Notes: generated by a model from the letters alone, not told the origin. A stretch of DNA of 64,000 bases from Arcicella sp034931005 (GCF_034931005.1 NZ_JAYGIN010000004.1:310001-374000), one strand, 5' to 3'. Counted from the first letter of the stretch, positions 32,015-42,062 are shown. A program made the numbers and translations.

Positions 32015-34855
32015 ATGATGATGCAAAAGTTACTGAGTACAATTTTAGTTTTAATCGCTTCTATTTCATTCGCTTTCGCCCAAGAGGGTACAATCAGAGG
32101 AACAATCAAAGACGCTAAATCAAAAGAAGATTTAGTAGGAGCAACAGTCTTCCTTGAAGGACATAATAAAGGTGGTGCTGCCGATATTAACGGATTCTTC
32201 TCTTTAAGTCGCTTACCAGTAGGCACTTACAAATTAAAAATCTCATTCGTAGGATATAAATCTAAATTTATTGAAAATGTAAAAGTCCTTGCAGACCAAG
32301 TTACAGAAATCAATACATCGCTTGACGAAGAAGGTTCGACACTTAATGAAGTTAAAGTTGTTGGTCAGAAATTGACAAATACAGAGGTTTCGGTAATTTC
32401 AGAAATTAAAGCAGCTCAACAAATTGTAAGTGGTATTTCTGCGGCTCAAATCGGTAAAACACTTGACCGTAACGCTGCTGAGGTAGTAAAGCGTGTTCCT
32501 GGTGTAACCATTTTTGGAGAACGTTTTATCAACATTCGTGGTCTTAATGAGCGTTATAATACAGTTTTATTAAACAACGCTTTTGCTCCAAGTATGGAAG
32601 CAGACGTTCGTTCATTCTCATTTGACGTTATTCCGTCAGCACAAATCGACCGTATTTTAGTATTCAAATCTCCTGCTGCTGAATTGCCAGGTGAATTTGC
32701 GGGTGGTGTGGTAAAAATCTTCACAAAAAGTATTCCTGATAATAATTATTTTACAATTGACATCAGCGGAGGTTCTCGTGAAGGAACAACAGGTAAAGAA
32801 ATGTTGCAACCACAAAGAGGTAAAAATTACTTGTTAGGTTTTAACAACGGTTTTGCTGATTTACCAAAATATTTCCCTACAACGGCTGGTTTGAAACAAA
32901 TTGCTACTTCAAATCCAGTTGCATTGACTCAGGCAGGACAATTATTGCGTAATACTTGGACTCCAACTTCAACAACTGCTCTTCCTGACTTACGTATGAC
33001 ACTGACAGGTGCATATAAATTCATTGATAACGATGGCATTAAATTAGCAAACGTAACAGCGGTAAATTATAGCAATACCAATTCAATCTTTGAAATGTTG
33101 AGAAGTGACTTCGGATATACCGCAGCAACAAGCAACGAGATTTCAATTAATGAGGATACAAAGTTTAGAGATTTACAATATAACAATGCCATTCGTTTGG
33201 GTGTGCTTCATAACTGGGCATTGAAAATTAACGACAAACATACATTTGAATTCAAAAACCTTTTCAACCAAATGAGCAATGCTCAGTATGTAAACAGAAA
33301 TGGTTTTGAAAATGGTGGAACTTGGAATATCCGTTCTTTAGACCAAGTTTTTAGAGGAATTTATACAGGTCAAGTATTAGGTCGTCATAAATTAAACGAT
33401 GATAAAACATTAGTTGATTGGGTAGTTGCTTATAACAAAACGTACCGTGACCAACCTGATTATAAACGTTTTAGATATTCAACAGATAATGGTTCAGAAC
33501 CAAGTTTGTTAGTGCCATTTGGAGCAGCTCAAACGGTAAACTTAGGTAGAACAAATATCTTACTTGATGAAAAAGCATTGATGGGAGGTTTCAACGTAGT
33601 TCAGAAATTGACCGTTGTGAAAGGTGCAACGAAAGAAAGTAGTAAAGAATTAGAATTGAAATTTGGTGGATTCTACGAAAATAAAGACCGTTCTTTTAAT
33701 GCTCGTAACTTAGGTTTTGTTCGTGCTAATGGAACATTGTTTGACGTTGGAAGTTTACCAATCGACCAAATCTTTGCTCAACAAAATATCAATTTAACTA
33801 ACGGTGTGAAAATTGACGAGCAAACAAATGCTTCTGACTCATACTCGGCAAGTAATAACCAAATTGCTTTTTACGCATCAGGAAACTATTCTTTCACGAA
33901 AAAATTGAATTTGATTGCAGGCTTACGTGTAGAGAAAAACGTTCAGAAATTGAATAGTTACGACATCAGTAAAAATGCTCCAGTAAACTTCAATCGTGAT
34001 ATCACGAATGTTTTACCTTCGGCAAACTTAACTTACAATTTCTCTGAAAAATCATTGTTACGTTTTGCTTACGGAAAAACCGTTAACCGTCCTGAATTCC
34101 GTGAAATTGCTCCATTCTCTTTCTATGATTTTGTAAATAACCGTGTAATCACTGGTAATTCAAATCTTGAAAATGCACAAGTTGACAATGCCGATTTCCG
34201 TTACGAATTCTATCCAACACCTTCTGAAATTATCTCGGTTGCAGCTTTCTATAAATATTTCAAGACACCAATCGAAGTTGTTTTTGACGGTGTGAATAAT
34301 AACAACATCAGTTTTAGTAACGCAGAAAGTGCTTTCAGTACAGGTATCGAATTAGAGGTTAGAAAATCATTGGATAAATTGACTGACTCTAAATTCTTGA
34401 ATAAAATCAATTTGGTTTTCAACGGAGCATTTATTTATAGCCGAGTGAAATTTAGTGCCAATACGATTAACCAATCAGATAATCGTCCATTACAAGGACA
34501 GTCGCCGTACATCATCAATGCAGGTATTAATTACAACGATAACAAAAACAATACACAAATTAGCTTATTGTTCAACGTAATCGGAAAGCGTATTTATGCA
34601 GTAGGAAACTCATTTGCAGCAGGTTATCCAGACTGGTACGAAATGCCACGTAATGTGTTAGACTTGACTTTCTCGAAAGAAGTTTACAAAAACTTAATCG
34701 TGAAAGGTGGTATTACAGATATTCTTAATAACAAAAACTTAATTCTTCAAGACGGAAACAGAGATGGTAGTTTCAATAGCGATTCAGACCAAACAATCCA
34801 GTCTTATTCTCCAGGTAGAGTTTATTCTTTGGGCGTAGTTTATACAATTCGCTAA
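32015..34855 (+). CDS. TonB-dependent receptor with carboxypeptidase-like domain, possibly phosphate-regulated
   Basis: 946 residues with signal peptide (QKLLSTILVLIASISFAFAQ). CarboxypepD_reg domain (GTIRGTIKDAKSKEDLVGATVFLEG, about 24-110), plug (RNAAEVVKRVPGVTIFGERF, INIRGLNERYNTVLLNN, FAGGVVKIFTKS) and a large barrel with the C-terminal GRVYSLGVVYTIR strand. Three Met codons in a row mark the start. The plug belongs to the branch frequently paired with a secreted lipoprotein, which is what follows at 34992. The 11-bp repeat array upstream suggests control by a PhoP/PhoB-type regulator, so phosphate or an organic phosphate is a candidate substrate. Confidence 0.88.
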   Translation: MMMQKLLSTILVLIASISFAFAQEGTIRGTIKDAKSKEDLVGATVFLEGHNKGGAADINGFFSLSRLPVGTYKLKISFVGYKSKFIENVKVLADQVTEINTSLDEEGSTLNEVKVVGQKLTNTEVSVISEIKAAQQIVSGISAAQIGKTLDRNAAEVVKRVPGVTIFGERFINIRGLNERYNTVLLNNAFAPSMEADVRSFSFDVIPSAQIDRILVFKSPAAELPGEFAGGVVKIFTKSIPDNNYFTIDISGGSREGTTGKEMLQPQRGKNYLLGFNNGFADLPKYFPTTAGLKQIATSNPVALTQAGQLLRNTWTPTSTTALPDLRMTLTGAYKFIDNDGIKLANVTAVNYSNTNSIFEMLRSDFGYTAATSNEISINEDTKFRDLQYNNAIRLGVLHNWALKINDKHTFEFKNLFNQMSNAQYVNRNGFENGGTWNIRSLDQVFRGIYTGQVLGRHKLNDDKTLVDWVVAYNKTYRDQPDYKRFRYSTDNGSEPSLLVPFGAAQTVNLGRTNILLDEKALMGGFNVVQKLTVVKGATKESSKELELKFGGFYENKDRSFNARNLGFVRANGTLFDVGSLPIDQIFAQQNINLTNGVKIDEQTNASDSYSASNNQIAFYASGNYSFTKKLNLIAGLRVEKNVQKLNSYDISKNAPVNFNRDITNVLPSANLTYNFSEKSLLRFAYGKTVNRPEFREIAPFSFYDFVNNRVITGNSNLENAQVDNADFRYEFYPTPSEIISVAAFYKYFKTPIEVVFDGVNNNNISFSNAESAFSTGIELEVRKSLDKLTDSKFLNKINLVFNGAFIYSRVKFSANTINQSDNRPLQGQSPYIINAGINYNDNKNNTQISLLFNVIGKRIYAVGNSFAAGYPDWYEMPRNVLDLTFSKEVYKNLIVKGGITDILNNKNLILQDGNRDGSFNSDSDQTIQSYSPGRVYSLGVVYTIR

Positions 34856-34991
34856 TTGAAAATTTGATAAGCATTAAAAGAGCAGTAAGAAAGAATAAGC
34901 CGTTCCACAAAATCATAAAGAAAACAGTCAGTATAAATAAAATAAACATTATTTCAATTTAATATATTATAAACTATTCATTTCGAAACTC

Positions 34992-36731
34992 ATGAAATCT
35001 ATCAAAATTATTGCTCTGTTACTTTCGGTAATAACAATGTTTCAGGCTTGTAAAGACGATACTCCTGCTGTTGTGCCAATTCCAACAATTACGACAAGCG
35101 GAACTTTATCGGGAATTCCAGGAGCAACCGTTCAAATCAAAGCATCAATTAATGCTCCAGGTGGCGTAAAAGCAATTACAGTTTTGAAAAATGGTTCTGC
35201 TTTTGATTCTCAAACTGGAACTGGACAAACAACACTTGACTATACTAAAGATTACGTTATTGAGTCACTTGCAGCTAACTCGGTAGTTAATTTTACCATT
35301 CAAGTAACTGATAACAATAACCAAGTTTCTTCTTTAACTACTATTCCAGTAACAGTTTCTGCAATTCCTGCTCCAACAGTAGTTACAGTTTCAGGTAATT
35401 TAGAAGGTAATATTACTTGGACGGCTGATAAAATCTATAAATTGAGCGGTTTTGTTCGTTTGGGTCAAGAAGCAGTATTTGGTACTGTTACTAAAACGGC
35501 AACATTGACAATCCAACCTGGTACAGTTATCATTGGTGAACGTGCTACAAAAGGTACTTTAGTTGTTCAAAGAGGTAGTAAATTAATTGCAGAAGGTACA
35601 GCAGCGAAACCAATCGTGTTTACATCTGAGCGTGCAGCAGGTGAGCGTGAACCAGGTGACTGGGGTGGAATTGTAATTTGTGGTAAAGCAATCAACAACT
35701 TACCAGATGCTCAAGCAAACCGTGAATTAGAAGGTGCTTATGGTGCATTCCACGGAGGTACAGATAATACTGATAACTCTGGTTCTTTAAAATATGTTCG
35801 TGTTGAATTTGCAGGTATTCCAATTAACCCTAACCAAGAAGTAAACTCATTCACTTTTGGTTCAGTAGGTGCTGGTACAACGTTAGAATATTTACAAGCT
35901 ACTTTTGGATTAGATGATTCATTTGAATGGTTTGGTGGAAATGTAAATGCTAAATATTTGGTAGCTTACAAAGGTTTAGATGATGATTTTGACATTGATA
36001 ATGGTTTCTCTGGAAATGTTCAATACGGAATTGGTATTCGTGGTGCTACACAAGCAGATATTTCTGGTTCAAACGGATTTGAGGTTGATAATGATGCTGC
36101 TGGTTCTTCAAATGCTCCATTCACTTCTGCAACGTTTGCCAATATGTCTATCATTGGACCAAAAGGAAGTTTGATAACCATTAGTTCTCAATTCCAAAAT
36201 GGAGCTCAATTACGTCGTAACAACAAATTGAAAATCTATAATACAGTTATTACAGGTTATCCAAACGGTGTTTATATTGATAGCCAAAGAGGAGATGCAA
36301 AAGGTAATGCTGCCAAAGGAGATATTACGCTTCAAAACGTTATCGTTGCAGGTTTAGACAAATGGGGAACAAATGGTTTTGGTCAAGGAGATGCTAACCT
36401 TCCACGTGGATTTGGTGTAGTAGATAACGAACAATCTACGGCTGCTCCAGCAATCTTGATTGGTACTCAAAAGCCTTCTGAATGGTTTGTTGCTCAAACA
36501 GGAAACAAATTATTGGCTAATACTTCAACGCTTGGTTTAAACTCATCTTTATGGTCAACTGGTCGTCCTACATTTGTTTTAGGAACTGGCTCTACTTTAT
36601 TAGGTGTAAATCTACCAACAACTTTACCTGCTTTCTTCACGAAAACGACTTTTGCAGGTGCATTTAATGATACAGACTGGACACTTGGTTGGACGGAGTT
36701 TAATCCACAAACAATTGTTTACGTAAAATAA
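34992..36731 (+). CDS. Surface lipoprotein with right-handed beta-helix-like repeats
   Basis: 579 residues. The signal peptide ends in the lipobox MFQAC (Cys20) followed by KDD, so it is lipid-anchored. Residues 25-130 look like an Ig/Fn-type domain (TTSGTLSGIPGATVQIK). From about 145 there are repeating short strands (GTVIIGERATKGTLVVQRG, GDWGGIVICGKA, LKYVRVEFAG) typical of a parallel beta-helix. I know the PGDWGGIVICG-type proteins as frequent partners of TonB-dependent receptors in Bacteroidota. It probably captures or presents the substrate of the receptor encoded 137 bases upstream; ligand unknown. Confidence 0.8.
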   Translation: MKSIKIIALLLSVITMFQACKDDTPAVVPIPTITTSGTLSGIPGATVQIKASINAPGGVKAITVLKNGSAFDSQTGTGQTTLDYTKDYVIESLAANSVVNFTIQVTDNNNQVSSLTTIPVTVSAIPAPTVVTVSGNLEGNITWTADKIYKLSGFVRLGQEAVFGTVTKTATLTIQPGTVIIGERATKGTLVVQRGSKLIAEGTAAKPIVFTSERAAGEREPGDWGGIVICGKAINNLPDAQANRELEGAYGAFHGGTDNTDNSGSLKYVRVEFAGIPINPNQEVNSFTFGSVGAGTTLEYLQATFGLDDSFEWFGGNVNAKYLVAYKGLDDDFDIDNGFSGNVQYGIGIRGATQADISGSNGFEVDNDAAGSSNAPFTSATFANMSIIGPKGSLITISSQFQNGAQLRRNNKLKIYNTVITGYPNGVYIDSQRGDAKGNAAKGDITLQNVIVAGLDKWGTNGFGQGDANLPRGFGVVDNEQSTAAPAILIGTQKPSEWFVAQTGNKLLANTSTLGLNSSLWSTGRPTFVLGTGSTLLGVNLPTTLPAFFTKTTFAGAFNDTDWTLGWTEFNPQTIVYVK

Positions 36732-36735
36732 ATAA

Positions 36736-36806
36736 GGTTTTAGGTTTAGATATTAGGTTTTAGTATTCGAGAATTTTCAAACTAAAACCTAATATCTAAA
36801 ACCTAT
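36736..36806. repeat. Inverted repeat after the lipoprotein gene
   Basis: GGTTTTAGGTTTAGATATTAGG and its near-complement (CCTAATATCTAAAACC, with CTAAAACC inside) flank a 20-base centre. It starts 4 bases after the stop codon and could be a terminator or a palindromic element. Confidence 0.65.
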
Positions 36807-36825
36807 ACTCTCAGAAATTACCAAT

Positions 36826-37374
36826 ATGAAAACGATACTTTTAGGCTTACTGATTACCTTAACGCTCATTTCCTGTCAATCTAATAATAACGACTTTGAT
36901 AATTATTTTTCTAAAAGTCAACAAGATAGCCTCTTAACCAATATTGTTACTTACCTCTATTTACCTGCTCCAGAAGCAACCAATAAAACAAAGTTTCAGC
37001 CTCAATTTAGAGGTTTTTACGCCAAAAATATTCCTAATTTTAAAGTACAAAAGTATTACCAAGCAGAAAATGGTTGGCATTACTTTTTCCTGATTCGCCC
37101 AGTAGGTTCAAGCTCAGCTTTTAAAAGAGGCGTTCTCGGGAAATTCAAATTAACGCCCAATTCATTAATGCCAATAGCATTTGAAGAAGTTGCCAATACA
37201 CCACATTTAGCGGAGGAAGTAGCAAAAGAACGTGGTAATTATTTATTCCAAGAATTGATAAAAAACGGGAATTTAAACCAGCAAATTCCTATGAAACAAT
37301 ATATAGAATGGCCAGATGAACATTTGGCTTATGATAAAAAGACAAATCAGTGGATAACTATAAAACCGTATTAA
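36826..37374 (+). CDS. Small lipoprotein of unknown function
   Basis: 182 residues. Signal peptide with lipobox TLISC (Cys17) followed by QSNNND. No domain recognised. The middle is rich in Phe/Tyr (FRGFYAKNIPNFKVQKYYQ) and the C-terminus is polar (EWPDEHLAYDKKTNQWI). It lies 94 bases after the beta-helix lipoprotein gene on the same strand, separated by an inverted repeat, so it may be a weakly coupled third member of the receptor operon. A terminator follows at 37439. Confidence 0.75.
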   Translation: MKTILLGLLITLTLISCQSNNNDFDNYFSKSQQDSLLTNIVTYLYLPAPEATNKTKFQPQFRGFYAKNIPNFKVQKYYQAENGWHYFFLIRPVGSSSAFKRGVLGKFKLTPNSLMPIAFEEVANTPHLAEEVAKERGNYLFQELIKNGNLNQQIPMKQYIEWPDEHLAYDKKTNQWITIKPY

Positions 37375-37438
37375 AGATTTCCTCTCTGCTACGGTAGGGA
37401 GAAAGTCCAAACGGATTTTCATATTGGTGTAATAAAGC

Positions 37439-37467
37439 AAAAGCCGAGATTTATAGTCTCGGCTTTT
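37439..37467 (+). terminator. Intrinsic terminator
   Basis: AAAAGCCGAGA and TCTCGGCTTTT form a perfect 11-bp stem with a 7-base loop, followed by CTGTTTCTTT, 64 bases after the small lipoprotein gene. Confidence 0.85.
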
Positions 37468-37580
37468 CTGTTTCTTTAACTTTTCACAGCAATAAATAAT
37501 ATCTTGAGTGTGTAGTCTTGAAAGAAATTAAACTTTCAAGTTTTCGAAATACTTTGATAGCATACTTGATAAATGCCACT

Positions 37581-37588
37581 TAAATTTG
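37581..37588 (+). promoter_or_regulatory. Candidate -7 box for tag
   Basis: TAAATTTG matches TAnnTTTG and lies 24 bases before the tag start. TTG at 37566 is too close for a standard -33, so only the -7 box is supported. Confidence 0.45.
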
Positions 37589-37612
37589 TAAATAGTTAAA
37601 CAACACTCTAAT

Positions 37613-38188
37613 ATGACTATCGAAAAAGAAACTATAACCCGTTGTCAATGGGCTGGAAATGATGCACTTTACATAAAATATCATGATGAAGAATGGGGCG
37701 TTCCACTTTATGATGATGATAAGTTATTTGAATTTTTAATCCTTGAAGGTTTTCAGGCAGGATTGAGTTGGATAACCATTTTACGGAAAAGAGAGAACTT
37801 TAGAAAAGCATTTGATAATTTCGATGCCTTAAAAATTGTTAAATATGATGCTCAAAAAGTAGAAGAACTCATGCAGGATGCAGGTATCATCAGGAATCGT
37901 TTGAAAATAGAAGGAACAATCATCAACGCTCGTTTATTTCTTGAAATACAACAAGAATATGGCAGTTTTAGAGAATATATTTGGCAGTTTGTAGGAGGTC
38001 AACCCATTGTAAATCAGGCGAATAGTTTAGGTAGTGTGCCTGCAAGAACCGATATTTCAGATGCCATGAGTAAAACTCTCAAGAAACGAGGATTCAAGTT
38101 TATTGGTACTACAATTTGCTACGCCTTTATGCAGGCAACAGGTATGGTCAATGACCACATTATAAATTGTATCTGTTATAACCGATAA
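37613..38188 (+). CDS. tag: DNA-3-methyladenine glycosylase I
   Basis: 191 residues, the length of E. coli Tag. The N-terminus has RCQWAGN with the zinc Cys, YHDEEWGVPLYDD with the zinc His and the substrate-contacting Trp/Glu region, and FEFLILEGFQAGLSW containing the catalytic-type Glu. The C-terminal VNDHIINCICY supplies the remaining zinc His and Cys. It removes 3-methyladenine from alkylated DNA in base-excision repair. Transcribed alone. Confidence 0.95.
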   Translation: MTIEKETITRCQWAGNDALYIKYHDEEWGVPLYDDDKLFEFLILEGFQAGLSWITILRKRENFRKAFDNFDALKIVKYDAQKVEELMQDAGIIRNRLKIEGTIINARLFLEIQQEYGSFREYIWQFVGGQPIVNQANSLGSVPARTDISDAMSKTLKKRGFKFIGTTICYAFMQATGMVNDHIINCICYNR

Positions 38189-38217
38189 TCTATCCCATAA
38201 AATTGACTTAGCTTTTG

Positions 38218-38225
38218 TAACTTTG
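38218..38225 (+). promoter_or_regulatory. Candidate -7 box for the glycosyltransferase gene
   Basis: TAACTTTG is an excellent match to TAnnTTTG, 50 bases before the start at 38275. A TTG at 38203 is too near for a standard -33. Confidence 0.45.
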
Positions 38226-38274
38226 CATATAAGAACGGTTCGAATCACCAATCTTCAAAATAAAACTAAAATAA

Positions 38275-39015
38275 ATGAATTCACGTATCGTCATCATTCC
38301 TACTTATAACGAAATAGAAAACATTGAAGCCATTATACGTAAAGTGATGAGCCTTGAACCTGCTTTCGATTTATTGATTGTAGATGATGGTTCTCCAGAT
38401 GGAACTGGAAAAAAAGTTAAAGAATTACAAACCGAATTTGGGACAAATCGTTTGCACTTACAGGAACGTAAAGGTAAATTAGGTTTAGGTACAGCTTATA
38501 TTCATGGTTTTAAATATGCTTTAGGACTGAACTATGAGTATATTTTTGAAATGGATGCCGACTTTTCGCATAATCCAGATGATTTGGTAAGATTGTATAA
38601 TGCTTGTGCCAATGACGGTGCAGACATGGCGATTGGTTCAAGATACATCAATGGTGTCAATGTGGTAAACTGGCCAATGAGCCGTGTATTAATGTCATAT
38701 TTTGCAGGATATTATGTAAGATTTATTACTGGTATTCCTGTAATGGATGTTACGGCAGGCTTTAAATGTTATACCGCTAAGGTTTTGAAAACCATTAATT
38801 TAGATTCTATAAAATTTGTTGGTTATGCGTTTCAAGTAGAAATGAAATTTACCACATGGAAATACGGTTTCAAAATTGTTGAAGTGCCAATTATTTTCAC
38901 AGACCGTACAAAAGGACAATCTAAAATGTCTGCCAATATATTCCGTGAAGCAATTTTAGGAGTTATTCAAATGAAAATCAATAGCTTCTTTAAAAAATAT
39001 AAGAGAAGTTTATGA
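38275..39015 (+). CDS. Polyprenol-phosphate sugar transferase, DPM1-like (GT2)
   Basis: 246 residues with a GT-A fold: IIPTYNEIENIEAII (7-21), LIVDDGSPDGTG (near 36), the DAD metal-binding motif in FEMDADFSHNPDDL (near 95-108), and the C-terminal FTDRTKGQSKMS motif of dolichol-phosphate mannosyltransferase-like enzymes. There are no C-terminal transmembrane helices, so it is the soluble single-domain type. It transfers a sugar (mannose or similar) from a nucleotide sugar to polyprenyl phosphate at the membrane, for protein or envelope glycosylation. Confidence 0.9.
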   Translation: MNSRIVIIPTYNEIENIEAIIRKVMSLEPAFDLLIVDDGSPDGTGKKVKELQTEFGTNRLHLQERKGKLGLGTAYIHGFKYALGLNYEYIFEMDADFSHNPDDLVRLYNACANDGADMAIGSRYINGVNVVNWPMSRVLMSYFAGYYVRFITGIPVMDVTAGFKCYTAKVLKTINLDSIKFVGYAFQVEMKFTTWKYGFKIVEVPIIFTDRTKGQSKMSANIFREAILGVIQMKINSFFKKYKRSL

Positions 39016-39092
39016 GTTTAGCGTTTATGAGTAAAAAAAGGAATATTCTTTATTCAGTTAAGACTCATAAACTCATGAATTCATAAATTTAC
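39008..39092. repeat. Inverted repeat with TTTATGAGT words
   Basis: GTTTATGAGTTTAGCGTTTATGAG begins over the stop codon of the glycosyltransferase gene and is partly complementary to CTCATAAACTCATGAATTCATAAATTTAC about 50 bases later. Each arm itself contains the octamer TTTATGAG or a variant twice. Confidence 0.55.
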
Positions 39093-39101
39093 AAACTCAA
39101 A

Positions 39102-39644
39102 ATGACTTACGAACACATTAAAGCCATTCATATTATCTTCGTAACCAGTTGGTTTGCAGGACTTTTTTATTTGCCACGCCTTTTTGTGTATCATACTGAA
39201 GCTAATGATAAACCAGATTTGGAGCGTTCTATTATTCAAGAACAATTCAAAAAAATGGAAAAAATTCTGTTCAATGCCATCATGGTTCCTGCCATGTGGT
39301 TGACGGTTATTTCTGGGATTACAATGGTTTATTGGACTTGGTGGGATTCTTTCTCAGCTCATGGTTGGTTACATATCAAATTGAGCTTTGTGGTTGGACT
39401 AATCATTTATCATTTTTATTGTAGAAAACTGATTGCCGAATTACGCCAAGATAAATTTAGGTTTACTGGTTTTCAGTTAAGACTGTTTAACGAAATAGCT
39501 ACTATTTTCCTTTTCGCCATTGTATTTTTAGTAGTTCTCAAAAATTCAGTGGATTGGATTTGGGGTATTTTAGGCTTAGTTCTTTTCGCCGTAATCATTA
39601 TGTCAGCGGTAAGAATTGTGAAGAAAATTCGGGAGAAGAAGTAA
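39102..39644 (+). CDS. hemJ: Protoporphyrinogen oxidase HemJ
   Basis: 180 residues with four to five transmembrane helices. The start YEHIKAIHIIFVTSWFAGLFYLPRLFVYH contains the conserved His and Arg residues of the HemJ (UPF0093) family, and WLHIKLSFVVGLIIYHFYC carries the next conserved His/Lys. HemJ oxidises protoporphyrinogen IX to protoporphyrin IX in the inner membrane in organisms lacking HemG or HemY. Monocistronic, separated from its neighbours by repeats. Confidence 0.9.
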   Translation: MTYEHIKAIHIIFVTSWFAGLFYLPRLFVYHTEANDKPDLERSIIQEQFKKMEKILFNAIMVPAMWLTVISGITMVYWTWWDSFSAHGWLHIKLSFVVGLIIYHFYCRKLIAELRQDKFRFTGFQLRLFNEIATIFLFAIVFLVVLKNSVDWIWGILGLVLFAVIIMSAVRIVKKIREKK

Positions 39645-39656
39645 GCTGAAATCGTA

Positions 39657-39923
39657 AACTAAAATTAGACCACAGATTGTACTGATTCAACGGATTTACA
39701 CGGAAATTTAAAGAAAAATCAAAACTCCGTTATGGGTAAATTGTAGATGGTTTTGAAATCATTAACGGTACGATAAAGAGTTTGTCTCAACACAAACGAT
39801 AGACCACTGATTGAACGGATTATACTGATTTTCGCTGATTTTTCTTTATCTGCTGTGTAAATCAGTATAATCCGTTTCATCAGTGGTCTAAATTTGTCTG
39901 CGACAAATAGTTTATAGTTCTGA
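39657..39923. repeat. Rearranged copies of the 160-bp palindromic element
   Basis: The left part (AATTAGACCACAGATTGTACTG... to about 39720) matches half of the 27.6/57.9 kb element and then breaks off. The right part (about 39800-39923) is a second, diverged palindrome with TGACTG-type arms (ATAGACCACTGATTGAACGG against TCATCAGTGGTCTA) and ends with GCGACAAATAG. It looks like one truncated and one complete relative inserted side by side. Confidence 0.7.
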
Positions 39924-39926
39924 TTA

Positions 39927-41897
39927 TTAATTCAAAACCAATTTCACATCTTCTGCTTTTTGTTGAATTTTCTTTGTTCCTAAAATAGCTCTAACGGCTT
40001 CTGCAATTCCTTCAGGGTCGAAACCACATTCACGATGAAGTTCAATTTGTTCGCCGTGTTCAACAACTCGGTCAGGAATACCTAAACGTTTGATTTGAGC
40101 CGAGTAATCATGGTCTAACATAAACTCTGCTACCGCCGAACCAAATCCACCTTGAATACAACCATCTTCTACCGTGATTACTTTATCATAATTTTGGAAA
40201 ATTTCGTGTAACATCGCTTCGTCTAAAGGCTTTACAAAACGCATATCGTAATGTGCTGGATTGATACCTTCTTTTTCAAGGATTTTACAAGTTTCAACGG
40301 CATAATTTCCAATATGTCCGAGTGTCAAAATCGCTACATTCTCCCCGTCTTTTATCTTTCTACCTTTACCAATTTCCATTTTCTCAAATGGTGTTTTCCA
40401 ATCAGGCATAACACCTTCTCCACGTGGATAACGAATTGAAATACAACTTTTTAAGTCCTTAAAATTGTCTTGCGAAACGGTAAACATAATATCTCGTAAT
40501 TCCTTTTCATTCATCGGAGAAAACACAATCATGTTCGGAATACAACGCATATACGCAACGTCATACGCTCCATGATGGGTTGGTCCATCTGCACCTGCAA
40601 AACCCGCACGGTCAAGACAGAAAATAACAGGTAATTCTTGTATTGCTACATCATGAACCACTTGGTCAAAAGCTCGTTGCATGAACGTTGAATAAATATT
40701 ACAGAAAACGGTCAGACCTTGCGTTGCCATTCCTGCTGAGAAAGTTACAGCGTGTTGTTCGGCAATACCTACATCAAAAGCACGGTCGGGCATGGCTTTC
40801 ATCATCAAATTCAATGAACTCCCTGAAGGCATAGCGGGCGTAACACCCATGATTTTGGCATTTTGCTCTGCTAATTCAACAATAGTATGCCCGAAAACGT
40901 CCTGATATTTAGGAGGTTGTGGCGTAGAATAAACTTTTTTCTTGATTTCTCCTGTGATTTTATCAAATTTCCCTGGAGCGTGCCAAAGTGTCTGGTCTTT
41001 TTCGGCAAGGGCATAACCTTTGCCTTTGGTGGTAATGCAATGAAGAATTTTAGGGCCTGGAATGTCTTTCAAATCATTCAAAACCGTTACCATATATTCC
41101 ACGTCATGCCCGTCGATTGGACCAAAATAACGAAGATTTAATGATTCAAATAAGTTGCTTTGATTGAGTAAAGTTGCTTTCAGTCCATTTTCTATTTTGG
41201 AAACAATATCTTGGGCAGATTTACCAAATTTGGACATTTTGCCTAATAAATTCCAAACTTCATCTTTTACACGATTGTAGGTATGAGAAGTGGTAATATC
41301 GGTCAAATATTCTTTTAAAGCCCCAACATTAGGGTCAATCGCCATGCAGTTGTCATTCAAAATAATAATCATGTTGTTAGGAATATCTCCCGCATGATTC
41401 ATCGCTTCAAATGCCATTCCTGCTGTCATTGAGCCATCACCGATAATTGCTACGTGCTGACGGTCTTTTTCACCTTTATACTGAGAAGCCACCGACATTC
41501 CCAAAGCCGCTGAAATCGAAGTTGAAGAGTGCCCTACACCAAAAGCATCGTATTTACTTTCCTTTCGTTTTGGAAAACCCGAAATGCCTCCATAAAGACG
41601 ATTGGTATGAAAATTGTCTCGTCTCCCTGTCAAGATTTTATGTCCGTAAGCTTGATGACCAACATCCCAAACTAATTGGTCATTTGGGGTATTGAAAACG
41701 TAATGAAGTGCCACCGATAGCTCAACCACGCCCAATGAAGCACCAAAGTGTCCTCCAAAAACAGACACATCATCAATAATATATTGACGAAGTTCATCAC
41801 AAATTTGGATTAATTCCGAGCGGTCTCTATTTCTTAAATCCTCTGGGGAGTTAATTTGAGCCAATATTTTGCCAGGGGTGATTTGCATGGGTTTCAA
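39927..41897 (-). CDS. dxs: 1-deoxy-D-xylulose-5-phosphate synthase
   Basis: 656 residues, slightly longer than E. coli Dxs. Thiamine-diphosphate motif GDGSMTAGMAFEAMNHAG...NDN (near 150-185), HHGAYD (transketolase middle domain, near 425) and the catalytic Glu in AEQHAVTFSAGMATQG (near 378) are all present; the C-terminal transketolase domain has VEDGCIQGGFGSAV. It condenses pyruvate and glyceraldehyde-3-phosphate to start the MEP isoprenoid pathway. Either Met1 or Met4 could be the start. Monocistronic. Confidence 0.96.
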   Translation of the reverse strand: MKPMQITPGKILAQINSPEDLRNRDRSELIQICDELRQYIIDDVSVFGGHFGASLGVVELSVALHYVFNTPNDQLVWDVGHQAYGHKILTGRRDNFHTNRLYGGISGFPKRKESKYDAFGVGHSSTSISAALGMSVASQYKGEKDRQHVAIIGDGSMTAGMAFEAMNHAGDIPNNMIIILNDNCMAIDPNVGALKEYLTDITTSHTYNRVKDEVWNLLGKMSKFGKSAQDIVSKIENGLKATLLNQSNLFESLNLRYFGPIDGHDVEYMVTVLNDLKDIPGPKILHCITTKGKGYALAEKDQTLWHAPGKFDKITGEIKKKVYSTPQPPKYQDVFGHTIVELAEQNAKIMGVTPAMPSGSSLNLMMKAMPDRAFDVGIAEQHAVTFSAGMATQGLTVFCNIYSTFMQRAFDQVVHDVAIQELPVIFCLDRAGFAGADGPTHHGAYDVAYMRCIPNMIVFSPMNEKELRDIMFTVSQDNFKDLKSCISIRYPRGEGVMPDWKTPFEKMEIGKGRKIKDGENVAILTLGHIGNYAVETCKILEKEGINPAHYDMRFVKPLDEAMLHEIFQNYDKVITVEDGCIQGGFGSAVAEFMLDHDYSAQIKRLGIPDRVVEHGEQIELHRECGFDPEGIAEAVRAILGTKKIQQKAEDVKLVLN

Positions 41898-42011
41898 TTA
41901 TCGAAAAGTGTAAAGATATAACTACAAATATTTTAAAATGTTTGGAAGCAATATCTATCTGGAAAGATTCTAACAACTTCTGAACAAATTTACGGAAATT
42001 TTTTGAGGTTC

Positions 42012-42062
42012 TTACAACGCAAAACGGTCAAGCGTTTTAGGCTTGACCGTTTTGCGTTGTAA
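42012..42062 (-). terminator. Long perfect hairpin, rhomboid terminator
   Basis: A perfect 22-bp stem (TTACAACGCAAAACGGTCAAGC with its complement) and a 7-base loop, 16 bases after the rhomboid stop codon on the minus strand. The stem is unusually long for a terminator and could be a palindromic element doing that job. Confidence 0.7.
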